A stretch of 64,000 nt of DNA. Origin: Roseiarcus sp036488815. Its GTDB lineage: Bacteria; Pseudomonadota; Alphaproteobacteria; Rhizobiales; Beijerinckiaceae. Numbering within the stretch: the stretch's first letter is position 1; every line of letters starts with the position of its first letter. The translations under genes were made by a program, and so were the position numbers. Shown in pieces: positions 51,784 to 62,397 of this stretch. The notes under the pieces were generated by a model that was not told the origin of the DNA, made no database searches, and was given only the letters and a program-made list of their open reading frames with translations. The stretch lies in the NCBI GenBank assembly GCA_036488815.1, contig DASXGX010000001.1:21714-85713 (forward strand), written 5' to 3'.

Positions 51784-53454
51784 ATGCAGTCGGACAGCGA
51801 GATCGCGCGTGGGATTCCCCTCGCGCCCATATCAGCGATCGGCGCCAAGCTCGACATTCCCGAAACGGCCCTCCATCCCTATGGACGCGCGACCGCCAAG
51901 ATCGACGACGACTTTCTCGCCGGGCTCGCGGGAAAGCCCGACGGCAAGCTGGTGCTCGTCACCGCCATCAATCCGACCCCCGCAGGCGAAGGCAAGACGA
52001 CGACGACGATCGGCCTCGGCGACGCGCTGGCGCGCATCGGCAAGCGCGTCGCGGTCTGCTTGCGCGAACCCTCGCTCGGCCCGTGCTTCGGCCAGAAAGG
52101 CGGCGCCACCGGCGGCGGCTTTGCGCAGATCGCGCCGATGGAGGAGATCAATCTCCACTTCACCGGCGACTTTCACGCGATCACCTCGGCGCACAACCTG
52201 CTCGCGGCGATGCTCGACAACCACGTCTATTGGGGCAACGCGCTCGACATCGATCCGCGGCGCATCGTCTGGCGGCGCGTGGTCGACCTCAACGACCGCG
52301 CCTTGCGCGAGATCGTCGCCGGCCTGGGCGGCGTCGCCAACGGTTTTCCACGCGAGGACGGGTACGACATCACCGTCGCCTCGGAGGTGATGGCGGCGTT
52401 CTGCCTCGCCGACGATCTGCCCGATCTCGAGCAGCGGCTGGGCCGCATGGTGGTCGCTTACACCAGGGCGAAGAAGCCGGTGACGGCGAACGATCTCAAG
52501 GCCGCTGGCGCGATGACGGCGCTGCTGCGGCTCGCGATGCGTCCGAACCTCGTGCAGACGTTGGAGGGCGTCCCCGCGATCGTGCACGGCGGGCCCTTCG
52601 CCAACATCGCGCACGGCTGCAATTCGATCATCGCGACGCGCGCGGGCCTCAAGCTCGCCGACTACGTCGTCACCGAGGCGGGCTTCGGCGCCGATCTCGG
52701 GGCGGAGAAATTCTTCGACATCAAATGCCGCAAGGCCGGGCTGAAGCCCGCCGCCGCCGTCGTCGTCGCGACCGCACGCGCGCTCAAGATGCATGGCGGC
52801 GTCGCCAAATCGGCGCTCGATGGCGAGGATCTCGCCGCGCTCAAGCGCGGGCTCGCGAACCTCGAGCGGCATGTCGCGAACGTCAGGAAATTCGGCCTCG
52901 ACGCCGTCGTCGCGATCAACCGTTTCACGGCCGACACGGACGCCGAGCTCGCCTTGATCGAGACCTTCGTCGCGCGCGCCTGCAACGCGCGGACGGTCAT
53001 CTGCGACCATTGGGCGCGCGGTTCGGCGGGCGCGGAGGAGCTGGCGCGGGTGGTCGCCGAAATGGCTGACGCCTCCCTGCTCGGATTTCGTCCGCTCTAT
53101 TCCGACGCGACGCCGCTGTGGGAGAAGACCCGCATGGTTGCGCGCGAAATCTACGGCGCGGACGACATCGTCGCCGACGCGCGGGTCCGCGCGCAGTTTG
53201 CCGAGCTCGAGAGCGCGGGCTACGGCGCGCTGCCGGTGTGCGTCGCCAAGACGCAATATTCCTTCTCTGCCGATCCGACGCTGCTCGGGGCGCCGAGCGG
53301 CTATATCGCGCCGGTGCGCGAGGTCAGCCTGCGCGCCGGCGCCGGCTTCGTCGTCGTCCTGATGGGCGACATCCGCACCATGCCCGGCCTGCCGCGCACC
53401 CCGGCGGCGGAGGCTATCCACGTCACGGACGGACGGATCGAAGGGCTGTTTTAG
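51784..53454 (+). CDS. fhs: Formate-tetrahydrofolate ligase
   Basis: A 556-residue formyltetrahydrofolate synthetase (also called FtfL), which joins formate to tetrahydrofolate using ATP. The P-loop is NPTPAGEGKTTTTIGLGDAL (about residue 60). Other family segments: REPSLGPCFGQKGGATGGG, LTGDFHAI-type FTGDFHAITSAHNLL, IDPRRIVWRRVVDLNDR and TVTEAGFGADLGAEKF-like VTEAGFGADLGAEKFFD. The C-terminus with GDIRTMPGLPRTPAA is intact. In methylotrophs this enzyme directs formate carbon to assimilation. Folate is supplied by folE (41.8 kb). Confidence 0.97.
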   Translation: MQSDSEIARGIPLAPISAIGAKLDIPETALHPYGRATAKIDDDFLAGLAGKPDGKLVLVTAINPTPAGEGKTTTTIGLGDALARIGKRVAVCLREPSLGPCFGQKGGATGGGFAQIAPMEEINLHFTGDFHAITSAHNLLAAMLDNHVYWGNALDIDPRRIVWRRVVDLNDRALREIVAGLGGVANGFPREDGYDITVASEVMAAFCLADDLPDLEQRLGRMVVAYTRAKKPVTANDLKAAGAMTALLRLAMRPNLVQTLEGVPAIVHGGPFANIAHGCNSIIATRAGLKLADYVVTEAGFGADLGAEKFFDIKCRKAGLKPAAAVVVATARALKMHGGVAKSALDGEDLAALKRGLANLERHVANVRKFGLDAVVAINRFTADTDAELALIETFVARACNARTVICDHWARGSAGAEELARVVAEMADASLLGFRPLYSDATPLWEKTRMVAREIYGADDIVADARVRAQFAELESAGYGALPVCVAKTQYSFSADPTLLGAPSGYIAPVREVSLRAGAGFVVVLMGDIRTMPGLPRTPAAEAIHVTDGRIEGLF

Positions 53455-53510
53455 AGAGGCTGTAGGATCCCGCGTTCGCCTATTACACGCTGTGGTACAA
53501 TGGAATCGGA

Positions 53511-53616
53511 CGCCCCTCATCCGGCGGTTCGCGCCACCTTCTCCCGCAAGCGGGCGAAGGACCAAGCGGCGCCCCAACCCCTCTCCCGCTCGCGGGAGAG
53601 GGGTTGGGGTGAGGGT
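53511..53616. repeat. Dispersed hairpin repeat, copy 3
   Basis: A degenerate relative of the elements at 20.3 and 27.9 kb. It opens with CCCCTCATCCGGCGG, has a small CTCCCGCAAGCGGGCG hairpin near 53541-53556, and ends in a very strong hairpin. That stem is 17 bp, CCCCAACCCCTCTCCCG (53572-53588) paired with 53593-53609, with a four-base loop. It lies between the convergent fhs and fucU genes and would act as an end signal for both. Confidence 0.8.
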
Positions 53617-53645
53617 TTCCATCAGACTGCAGAAGTCTCTCGCGT

Positions 53646-54080
53646 TCACGCCGGCGGAACGACGCCCTTCGTCAGGATAATATTGCCGTAGAAGCGCCGT
53701 TCCCCAGTGGCGATAATCGCGAAGCACTCGCTCGCCCGCTCGTAGAAGGCGAAGCGCTCGAGGCTGGCGAGCTTGAACTGCGGGCCCTCGCGCCGGGCGA
53801 TCACATCGCGGAACTCGGCGAAGATCGGCTGTTCGGCGTTGGGCTGGCCGACGACTTCCATGCGCCAGCACGCCTCGGGAACGAAGGTGTCGAGCGGCAT
53901 CACGCTCAGCACCGCTTCAAGCGCGCGTGTCGCGTCGACGGCGTCGAGGCGGATGACGTCCGGCCCTGCGGATTGCGCGGGGTAATTGGCGTCGACGATG
54001 GCGATCTCGTCGCCGTGCCCCATCGCGCGCAGCGCATAGAGCAACTCGGGCGTCAGCAACGGATCAATCGCTTTCAACAT
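53646..54080 (-). CDS. FucU/RbsD-family sugar mutarotase
   Basis: A 144-residue RbsD/FucU-fold protein that interconverts sugar anomers. The N-terminus LTPELLYALRAMGHGDEIAIVDANYPA carries the catalytic histidine (split here by the family's GHGD). The C-terminal region RRFYGNIILTKGVV matches FucU's YGNxILxKG. GGAGA is eight bases before ATG 54080. With the adjacent aldo/keto reductase it suggests L-fucose or a related sugar pathway. Ribose-type RbsD specificity is the alternative. Confidence 0.88.
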   Translation of the reverse strand: MLKAIDPLLTPELLYALRAMGHGDEIAIVDANYPAQSAGPDVIRLDAVDATRALEAVLSVMPLDTFVPEACWRMEVVGQPNAEQPIFAEFRDVIARREGPQFKLASLERFAFYERASECFAIIATGERRFYGNIILTKGVVPPA

Positions 54081-54102
54081 CGCATGGTCTCCTTGAAAAT
54101 GA

Positions 54103-55152
54103 TCAGCGCGGCGTCGGGGCGTCGGCGCGCAGCAAGCCCTCGCCCTTGAGCGCACGCCACAAAGCAGGCGGAATCTGGGCGTCGAGCATCTCCGCATTGC
54201 GCCGCACTTCGCCCGGCTTCTGGCCGCCGGGAATGACGCTCACGATCGCGGGATGGCTCAACGGGAAGCGAATCGCCGCTTCCGCGAGCTTCACCCCATG
54301 AGCCTTGCAAATCGTCTCGATGCGGCGCACGCGATCGAGAATATCGTCCGGCGCCGGCGCGTAGTTGTAGAAGGCGCCGCGCTTCGGCCCGGTGGCGAGA
54401 ATGCCAGAATTGAACGGGCCGCCGATCACGACGCCAATCTTCTTCTCCAGACAATACGGCAGGAAGCTCTCCAACGCTTCCTGCTCGAGCAGCGTGTAAC
54501 GACCGGCGAGCAGGAACACGTCGAAATCGCCAGCGCGCGCCAGCTTTTCGGCGGCCTGCCATTCGTTGACGCCCGCGCCGAACGCCTTGATCACGCGGGT
54601 CTCGCGCAATTTGACGAGGGCCTTGTAGCCGCCTTCCATCAGTTCGCGAATGCGCGCGTCGGCCGCTTCCTTGCTGCCATGCGTGACGACGTCGACGTCG
54701 TGCGCATAGACGATGTCGATCTGATCGACGCCCAGCCGCTCGAGCGAGAACTCAAGCGAGCGCATGACGCCGTCGTAGGAATAGTCAAACACCTCGCGGC
54801 GCGAGGGCGTCTCAAAAAAGGCGCCCTGGCGCGATCGCTGCTCAGGCGGGCAGAGTTCGAGCAGACGGCCGATTTTGGTCGAGAGCAGATAGCCGTCGCG
54901 CGGCTTGGCCCGCAGGAAGCCGTTCAGGCGCGTCTCCGAAAGGCCGAGCCCGTAGAGCGGCGCCGTGTCGTAATAGCGGCACCCCGCCGTCCACGCGGCG
55001 TCGAGCGTCGCGCGGGCTTCCTTCTCCGTCAACGGGCGGTAGAGGTTGCCGAGCGGAGCCGCACCGAAACCCAGTTCGGTGAAATGCAACTCTGCGCCGG
55101 ATCGCGACACGAATTTTCGTTTGCGACCCGCTCGCACATGCGTGCCTGCCAT
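54103..55152 (-). CDS. Aldo/keto reductase (sugar dehydrogenase type)
   Basis: A 349-residue aldo/keto reductase. The catalytic tetrad is visible: Asp and Tyr in RYYDTAPLYGLGLSE, Lys in LSTKIGRLL, His in IVYAHDVDVV. The cofactor-binding end is AIVSVIPGGQKPGEVRRN. The combination resembles L-fucose or D-threo-aldose 1-dehydrogenase and pyridoxal 4-dehydrogenase groups. ATG 55152 has GAGGGGG just upstream, so the ATG at 55182 is not needed. It lies 22 bases before fucU, so the two probably act on one sugar: mutarotation, then oxidation to the lactone. Confidence 0.89.
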   Translation of the reverse strand: MAGTHVRAGRKRKFVSRSGAELHFTELGFGAAPLGNLYRPLTEKEARATLDAAWTAGCRYYDTAPLYGLGLSETRLNGFLRAKPRDGYLLSTKIGRLLELCPPEQRSRQGAFFETPSRREVFDYSYDGVMRSLEFSLERLGVDQIDIVYAHDVDVVTHGSKEAADARIRELMEGGYKALVKLRETRVIKAFGAGVNEWQAAEKLARAGDFDVFLLAGRYTLLEQEALESFLPYCLEKKIGVVIGGPFNSGILATGPKRGAFYNYAPAPDDILDRVRRIETICKAHGVKLAEAAIRFPLSHPAIVSVIPGGQKPGEVRRNAEMLDAQIPPALWRALKGEGLLRADAPTPR

Positions 55153-55291
55153 TGCCCCCTCCGCACTCGGCCGCGGCATCAATAAGTCCGCCCGCGCGCG
55201 CCCGTCAATTGCAGGCGCCCTCGCGTCGTCTCACGCTCCTGCGGCGTCGTAAGCTTCGCGTGCGGAACGCGGCTGCGCAACACAATTATCG

Positions 55292-55531
55292 TCAAGAATG
55301 CGAGGCTTGCGCCACGGACTTCGGCACGCTCCTCAACCTGCGCCGCTCCCAATGCGCGACGAAGGCCCTTAAGCGCGACAATGCAGGATGGTCAGGCGCT
55401 TCACGCAGCAAGTCTGAATGAATTCTTCGCAGACCTCGCCGCGCCGCGCTCCACCGATCCGGAGACGCGTCGAGGAGAGGCGCAGTATAGGCGATCGCCC
55501 GCTCGACGATTTCCTCGATCCGATCTGACAT
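55292..55531 (-). CDS. Hypothetical 79-residue helical protein
   Basis: A short ORF with a strong ribosome-binding site (GGAGG, five bases before ATG 55531). The product is charged and helical: DRIEEIVERAIAYTAPLL, then RWSAARRGLRRIHSDLLRE and LSRLRAFVAHWERRRLRS. No membrane span or signal peptide. No family recognised. It lies between the aldo/keto reductase and mutB, on the same strand as both. A longer start at 55642 has no such signal. Confidence 0.6.
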   Translation of the reverse strand: MSDRIEEIVERAIAYTAPLLDASPDRWSAARRGLRRIHSDLLREAPDHPALSRLRAFVAHWERRRLRSVPKSVAQASHS

Positions 55532-55671
55532 TGGAGCCTCCGAAACTTCGACTGAGTTTCGGAGCGCAAGGGCGGGGCCGATTACGTAAGGACTTGACGT
55601 GCCCCGGAACGGGACATGCGGGCGGCAAACGCACTGGACCACGCTGCCTTGAGATCGAACCGGACCCCTGT

Positions 55672-55702
55672 CGTCATCGCGAGCGAAGCGCGGCGATCCA
55701 GA
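55672..55702. repeat. Possible dispersed GTCATCGCGAGCGAAGCG element
   Basis: The string GTCATCGCGAGCGAAGCG followed by CGGCGATCCAGAG resembles a short dispersed sequence often seen between genes in alphaproteobacteria. Only one copy occurs in this window, so the call rests on recall of similar sequences elsewhere. It lies 66 bases beyond the mutB stop. Confidence 0.35.
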
Positions 55703-55767
55703 GATCGAGGCTTAGCCGATTGAGGCGCCCCCAAAGACGGTTCATTCCACGTAACTGCAGCGCGCGC

Positions 55768-57924
<2,157 letters not shown>

Positions 57925-57944
57925 GAAGCGATCCTTCGGCTAGT

Positions 57945-59792
57945 CTAAACGGCGACGCCGAGCCGGCGATAGACGCGCACGATCGCCGCGGGCGCGTCGC
58001 ATCCGGTGAAGACGAAGTCGTCGACGCCGGCGGCGCGCAACGGCGCTTCGCGTTCGCCGGGCTTGCCCGCCAGCACGAGATAGCGCGCGCCGGCCGCCTT
58101 GAGCGCCGCGGCGAAGCGCTCGCCCGATTCTGAGTAAAGTTCGTCGTCGCCGCAGAGGCACGCGATCGAGACGCCGCTCGCCGCGAAGCGCGCCGCGGCC
58201 TCCTCGGCGTTCGCCGCGCCGACGGCGTCCGCAAACGTCTCGACGCCGCCCGCCTCGAAGAGCTCACGCGCGAAGCCGAGCCTTCGCCCATGCTGGGCCG
58301 GCAGGCCCATCGTCGCCAAATATATGCTTGGTCGCCTGCCCTCATGCGCCAAGGCCGCGTCGGACGCGTCACGCAAACGCTCGAAGGCTTCGGCGACGCG
58401 GATCGGCGCAGCCGCCGGCGCGACGGCCTCGCCGGGATAGTCGAAAGCGGGCGGCGTCGCGGGCAAGACCTCGGCCTTTGTCTCGGCGAGATCGGGATGG
58501 GCGCTGACGCCGGTCAGCGGCGCGCGCAGATTGGCGACATCGCGCGAGAGTTTGGCCGCAGCGTCCGCGAGCGCGCGCTGGAGGCCGCCCCGCCGCAACG
58601 CCTGCGCGGCGCCGCCTTCCGCCTCCAAGGCCTGGAAAAGCGCCCAGGCTTTCTCGCACAAAGCCTGGGTCAGCGCCTCGAAAGCTCCCGCGCCCGCGGC
58701 CGGATCGGCGACGAAGCCGAGGTTCGATTCCTGCAGCAGGACGAGCTGCGTGTTGCGGGCGAGGCGCCGCGCCAGCGCGTCCGGCAGGCCCAAGGCCTGG
58801 GTGAACGGCAGAACGCTCACGCCGTCCGCGCCGCCAAGACCCGCGGCGAACGCGGCAATCGCGCCGCGCATCACATTCACATAAGGATCGCGCGCCGTCA
58901 TCGCGCGCCAGGCGCTTTCGGCGTGAATGCGCGCGGGCTGCGGCGGGAGTCCGCAGGCCTGCAAGGCGCGGCCCCACAGCAGACGCAAGGCGCGGAACTT
59001 CGACAGCGTGACGAACTGGTCGCAATCCGCCGCGAGGCGGAAGCCGATCGCCGTAGCGGCGGCCTCGAGGGTGAAGCCGTTCTGCGACAGCGCGCGCAGA
59101 TACGCGATCGCAGCGGCCAGCGCGAAGCCGAGCTCCTGCGCCGGCGTTCCGCCCGCGGCGTGCGCCCAGCGCAAATCGGCGGCGACGAAGGGACCGGCGA
59201 AGCCTTTCGCCTTGAGGAAGAGCGCGAGCTTGGCGAGCCCCCGGCCCTCCTCCTCGAAAGGACGAGCCGCGCGGCCGCTGCGCGCCAGCGCGCCGATCGG
59301 GTCGAGGCCGAAGGCGATCGACACCTGCGAAGGGTTCTCCCCGGCCCGCTCGACCAAGCTGGCGAAGGCGGCCGCCTGCGCCTCCGCCTCGGCGCCGAGA
59401 TCAAGCTCGAAGCGGGTCGCAGTGAAACTTATGCCCTCGAATGCCCGATGCAGCGTCGCCGAGTCGTGCCGGGCGAGCCCGAACCCGTAGGCGCCGCCGG
59501 CGCCGGCGAAAACGACCTGCAACCCTTCGGCGCCTCCGGCGAGATCTTCCAGCGCCTGCTCGTTGGCGGCGCCGGGATCGGGATGATCGATCCTCGCGAA
59601 AGCGCGCCATGGCCCGGCTTCGCCGCGAATCGCCCGCGGCCCCTCGCTGGGGGCGTAGAGCGGCTGAAGGGCGATTGCATCAGCGGTTTGCGCGATCAAG
59701 CGGTCGAATGGCGCGCCCTTCAGCGCCGCTTCCGCCGCCTTGCGCCAATCGGCCTCGCCATAGGTTGGGAAGGTCCCCCCGAACCCAGCCAC
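57945..59792 (-). CDS. mutA: Methylmalonyl-CoA mutase, small subunit
   Basis: A 615-residue paralogue of MutB that forms the heterodimer. It starts at GTG 59792 with the family's opening TYGEADWRKAAEAALKGAPFD. The barrel part is shorter and less conserved (GLDPIGALAR, SEFRAL-type region, VMRGAIAAFAAGLGGAD). The C-terminal cobalamin-like domain lacks DxHxxG (it reads MGLPAQHGRRLGF), as expected for the non-catalytic subunit. Without its partner it would be inactive. It lies 14 bases after the preceding gene on the same strand. Confidence 0.95.
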   Translation of the reverse strand: MAGFGGTFPTYGEADWRKAAEAALKGAPFDRLIAQTADAIALQPLYAPSEGPRAIRGEAGPWRAFARIDHPDPGAANEQALEDLAGGAEGLQVVFAGAGGAYGFGLARHDSATLHRAFEGISFTATRFELDLGAEAEAQAAAFASLVERAGENPSQVSIAFGLDPIGALARSGRAARPFEEEGRGLAKLALFLKAKGFAGPFVAADLRWAHAAGGTPAQELGFALAAAIAYLRALSQNGFTLEAAATAIGFRLAADCDQFVTLSKFRALRLLWGRALQACGLPPQPARIHAESAWRAMTARDPYVNVMRGAIAAFAAGLGGADGVSVLPFTQALGLPDALARRLARNTQLVLLQESNLGFVADPAAGAGAFEALTQALCEKAWALFQALEAEGGAAQALRRGGLQRALADAAAKLSRDVANLRAPLTGVSAHPDLAETKAEVLPATPPAFDYPGEAVAPAAAPIRVAEAFERLRDASDAALAHEGRRPSIYLATMGLPAQHGRRLGFARELFEAGGVETFADAVGAANAEEAAARFAASGVSIACLCGDDELYSESGERFAAALKAAGARYLVLAGKPGEREAPLRAAGVDDFVFTGCDAPAAIVRVYRRLGVAV

Positions 59793-59806
59793 GCCGGCCT
59801 CCCGGC

Positions 59807-60214
59807 TCAGATGAACTGCGACAGGCCTGGGATCGCCGCCGAAATCTCGCCGACCACATCGTCGCCGGCGTGCTCGCGCGCGTAATCGAAGACTTCCTTG
59901 CCGACCGCCTGGATCTGCCCCATGCCGAGGCCCAGCCCCATGAGATCGCCGCCGAGGGCCATCAGGCCGCCGCCGCCCATCGCGCCGGCGCCCGTTCCCA
60001 TCAGTCCCTTGAGCATGCCGCTCATCCCCTCGCCGCCTGTAGAACTCACCGAGGCGACAATCGCGTTGAGCGCGGGGGCCTTGGCGAGCAAGGCGTCGAC
60101 GGCGTCTTCGGGAGCCTCACGCTTGATGAAATCGACCACCAGCGCGACGGCCTTGCGCGCGATGTCCGCATTCGTTTGGGCGGCCGCGGCGACGCGAGCG
60201 ATCAAATTGTCCAT
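59807..60214 (-). CDS. DUF2267-like small protein with Gly/Met-rich middle
   Basis: A 135-residue protein. The N-terminal helical part (NLIARVAAAAQTNADIARKAVALVV, shown in part) and the C-terminal YAREHAGDDVVGEISAAIPGL resemble DUF2267-type proteins of Hyphomicrobiales. The middle (about 62-100) is a glycine/methionine-rich stretch (GGEGMSGMLKGLMGTGAGAM) that may be flexible or membrane-associating. Function unknown. It is 14 bases upstream of mutA, so it is expressed with the mutase genes. Confidence 0.72.
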   Translation of the reverse strand: MDNLIARVAAAAQTNADIARKAVALVVDFIKREAPEDAVDALLAKAPALNAIVASVSSTGGEGMSGMLKGLMGTGAGAMGGGGLMALGGDLMGLGLGMGQIQAVGKEVFDYAREHAGDDVVGEISAAIPGLSQFI

Positions 60215-60534
60215 TTCCGGCTCCCTATCCCGTGTCTCCCGCGACCCGGTGTCGCGGTTTCGCGCAGCAAAATCAAGCGCACAGCTTCCTTATACGCCGA
60301 ATGGGCCTGGACGAAGTTGGAAAGTTGACGAAGCGCCAACAGCGCGCTCGCGGCGGCCCGTGCCACGTGACGATTTTTGCTGCGATGCACCCAAGCAGCC
60401 ATGAATCTGTCACATTGGTCTACGGCCCGAATTAACTGCGGCGAAAGCGCGCAGGCCTGCGAGCCCCAGCGTTCTTGCCAACTTTGCGCCACAAAACAGC
60501 CCAGACTGAACGGATCTAAACAAATCACTAACAT
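60202..60534 (-). CDS. Doubtful 110-residue ORF upstream of the DUF2267-like gene
   Basis: An ORF from ATG 60534 that ends 13 bases into the next gene. No gene overlaps most of it, so it is not a simple shadow. Its helical middle (LSPQLIRAVDQCDRFMAAWV, then ARAAASALLALRQLSNFVQA) has a faint phasin-like look. The ribosome-binding site is weak and the last 20 residues are basic and irregular. I cannot recognise a family; it may be a decayed gene or non-coding. Confidence 0.3.
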   Translation of the reverse strand: MLVICLDPFSLGCFVAQSWQERWGSQACALSPQLIRAVDQCDRFMAAWVHRSKNRHVARAAASALLALRQLSNFVQAHSAYKEAVRLILLRETATPGRGRHGIGSRKWTI

Positions 60535-60683
60535 TTCCGGAAAATAGGCATGCCGGCAACGCATGGCTGGTCGACGCCTTTTCCCCTACTCCGGCCTGGC
60601 TCGCTCCACTATGTTGCAGCGCACAGGACGAGTTGATCGCCGCACGGCGAACCCGCCCCCAGATCAAAAGAATGGAGGGTCAA
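60535..60683. other. Spacer before the DUF1127 gene
   Basis: This stretch holds no gene I can support. Together with the doubtful ORF beside it, 469 bases between the DUF2267-like and DUF1127 genes are free of confident coding sequence. Base composition is somewhat AT-richer than the window average up to about 60550. The promoter of the DUF1127 gene should lie here, but no clear -35/-10 pair can be picked. Confidence 0.4.
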
Positions 60684-60842
60684 ATGACCTCGCTTAAGAC
60701 CATCGCCGAGAAGCTCAACGCTTGGCGCCGTTATCGTGAAGCTGTCCGGGAGCTCTCGCAGTTGAGCGACCGCGAATTGGAAGACATCGGCATCCGTCGG
60801 GGCGACATCCAGTTCGTCGTTCGCGGCTCCCTGATGCACTGA
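60684..60842 (+). CDS. DUF1127 small basic protein
   Basis: A 52-residue DUF1127 protein. The C-terminal family motif is ELSQLSDRELEDIGIRRGDI, preceded by the helix LNAWRRYREAVR. GGAGGG lies six bases before ATG 60684. DUF1127 proteins are small, arginine-rich and have been tied to RNA metabolism and phosphate or nutrient responses in alphaproteobacteria. It is monocistronic: a strong terminator follows 60 bases after the stop. Confidence 0.93.
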   Translation: MTSLKTIAEKLNAWRRYREAVRELSQLSDRELEDIGIRRGDIQFVVRGSLMH

Positions 60843-60900
60843 TTGGGAGGCGCCAGTTCCTCCCTCTGGCGCCCCTTCGCGTCCGAGCTTCGCTCGACGC

Positions 60901-60937
60901 AAAAACGCCCGCCGGTCCTCCCACGGCGGGCGTTTTT
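60901..60937 (+). terminator. Rho-independent terminator after the DUF1127 gene
   Basis: A 14-bp stem AAAAACGCCCGCCG (60901-60914) / CGGCGGGCGTTTTT (60924-60937) with a nine-base loop, followed by TTATTT. The GC core and T-run make this the clearest intrinsic terminator in the window. It also separates the DUF1127 transcript from trmFO 38 bases later. Confidence 0.92.
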
Positions 60938-60974
60938 TATTTGACGGCGCGCGCCGTCTTTGTGACAAGCCGCC

Positions 60975-62375
60975 ATGCAACCCGTTCACGTCATTGGCGG
61001 CGGTCTTGCAGGCTGCGAGGCGGCCTGGCAGATCGCGAAATCCGGCGTTCCCGTCGTTCTCCATGAAATGCGTCCGCAGCGCGGCACCGAGGCGCATCGC
61101 ACGGGTGGGCTCGCCGAGCTCGTATGCTCCAATTCCTTCCGCTCCGACGACGCGCAGAACAATGCGGTCGGCGTCATCCATCGCGAGATGCGCGCGCTCG
61201 ATTCGCTCGTCATGCGTTCAGCCGACGCGAACCAGGTTCCCGCCGGCGGGGCGCTGGCGGTCGACCGCGACGGCTTCTCGGCCGCCGTCGAGGCGGCGAT
61301 CGCCGCCGAACCCCTCATCCGCATCGAGCGCGAGGAGATCGGCGCCGTTCCGCCTGATGACTGGGACAGCGTCATCATCGCGACCGGGCCGCTCACCTCC
61401 CCTGACTTGGCTTCCGCGATCCGCTCGCTGACGGGCGAGGACGCACTGGCCTTCTTCGACGCGATCGCGCCGATCGTCCATCGCGATTCGATCGACATGT
61501 CGATCGCCTGGGCGCAGTCGCGCTACGACAAGGCGGGGCCCGGCGGCTCCGGCGCCGACTATCTCAACTGCCCGATGAACCGCGAGCAATACGACGCCTT
61601 TGTCGACGCACTGCTCGCGGCCGAGAAGACCGAGTTCCGCGAATTCGAGGGAACGCCCTATTTCGACGGCTGCCTGCCGATCGAGGTGATGGCGGAGCGA
61701 GGCCGCGAGACGCTGCGTCATGGGCCGATGAAGCCGGTCGGGCTGACCAACGCGCACAATCCCACCGTCAAGGCCTACGCCGTGGTGCAATTGCGCCAGG
61801 ACAACGCCCTGGGCACGCTGTTCAACATGGTCGGCTTCCAGACCAAGCTGAAATACGGCGAGCAGACCCGCGTCCTCCGGCTCATCCCCGGATTGGAGAA
61901 CGCCGAATTTGCGCGGCTCGGCGGATTGCATCGCAACACCTTCCTCAATTCGCCGCGGCTGCTCGACGGGCGGCTACGCCTCAAGGTCGCGCCGCGACTG
62001 CGCTTCGCTGGCCAGATCACCGGCTGCGAGGGCTACGTCGAGAGCGCGGCGGTCGGCCTCCTTGCCGGCCGTTTCGCGGCGGCCGAGCGACTGGGCGCGG
62101 CGCTCGAGCCGCCGCCCGCGACCTCCGCGATGGGCGCGCTGCTCAACCACGTCACCGGCGGCCACATCGAGGCGATCGACGCCGGGCCGCGCTCGTTTCA
62201 ACCGATGAACGTCAATTTCGGATTGTTCCCGCCGATCGAGGAGCCGCGGGTCGACGAGACGGGCAAGCGCCTGCGCGGCCCCGACCGTGGCGTGGCGCGC
62301 AAGCGCGCCTTGTCCGCTCGCGCCGAAGTCGATTTGGCGAAATGGGCCGCGACGGCGGACGCGCTGACGCGCTGA
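60975..62375 (+). CDS. trmFO: Methylenetetrahydrofolate-tRNA (uracil-5-)-methyltransferase
   Basis: A 466-residue TrmFO, the folate- and FAD-dependent enzyme that makes 5-methyluridine at tRNA position 54. The FAD-binding start is VIGGGLAGCEAAWQIA. Family segments: HEMRPQRGTEAHRTGGLAELVCSNSF in part (with the conserved cysteine), LNCPMNREQY, YFDGCLPIEVMAERG and FNMVGFQTKL. Start ATG 60975. It depends on 5,10-methylene-tetrahydrofolate, linking it to the folate genes of the window. It converges with the NDUFAF6-like gene. Confidence 0.96.
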   Translation: MQPVHVIGGGLAGCEAAWQIAKSGVPVVLHEMRPQRGTEAHRTGGLAELVCSNSFRSDDAQNNAVGVIHREMRALDSLVMRSADANQVPAGGALAVDRDGFSAAVEAAIAAEPLIRIEREEIGAVPPDDWDSVIIATGPLTSPDLASAIRSLTGEDALAFFDAIAPIVHRDSIDMSIAWAQSRYDKAGPGGSGADYLNCPMNREQYDAFVDALLAAEKTEFREFEGTPYFDGCLPIEVMAERGRETLRHGPMKPVGLTNAHNPTVKAYAVVQLRQDNALGTLFNMVGFQTKLKYGEQTRVLRLIPGLENAEFARLGGLHRNTFLNSPRLLDGRLRLKVAPRLRFAGQITGCEGYVESAAVGLLAGRFAAAERLGAALEPPPATSAMGALLNHVTGGHIEAIDAGPRSFQPMNVNFGLFPPIEEPRVDETGKRLRGPDRGVARKRALSARAEVDLAKWAATADALTR

Positions 62376-62397
62376 CGCGAGCCGCGACATAGGCGGC

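Noticed and set aside
57945..59792. Loss of the cobalamin motif in mutA considered as gene decay
   Set aside because: The small subunit of heterodimeric methylmalonyl-CoA mutase normally lacks it.
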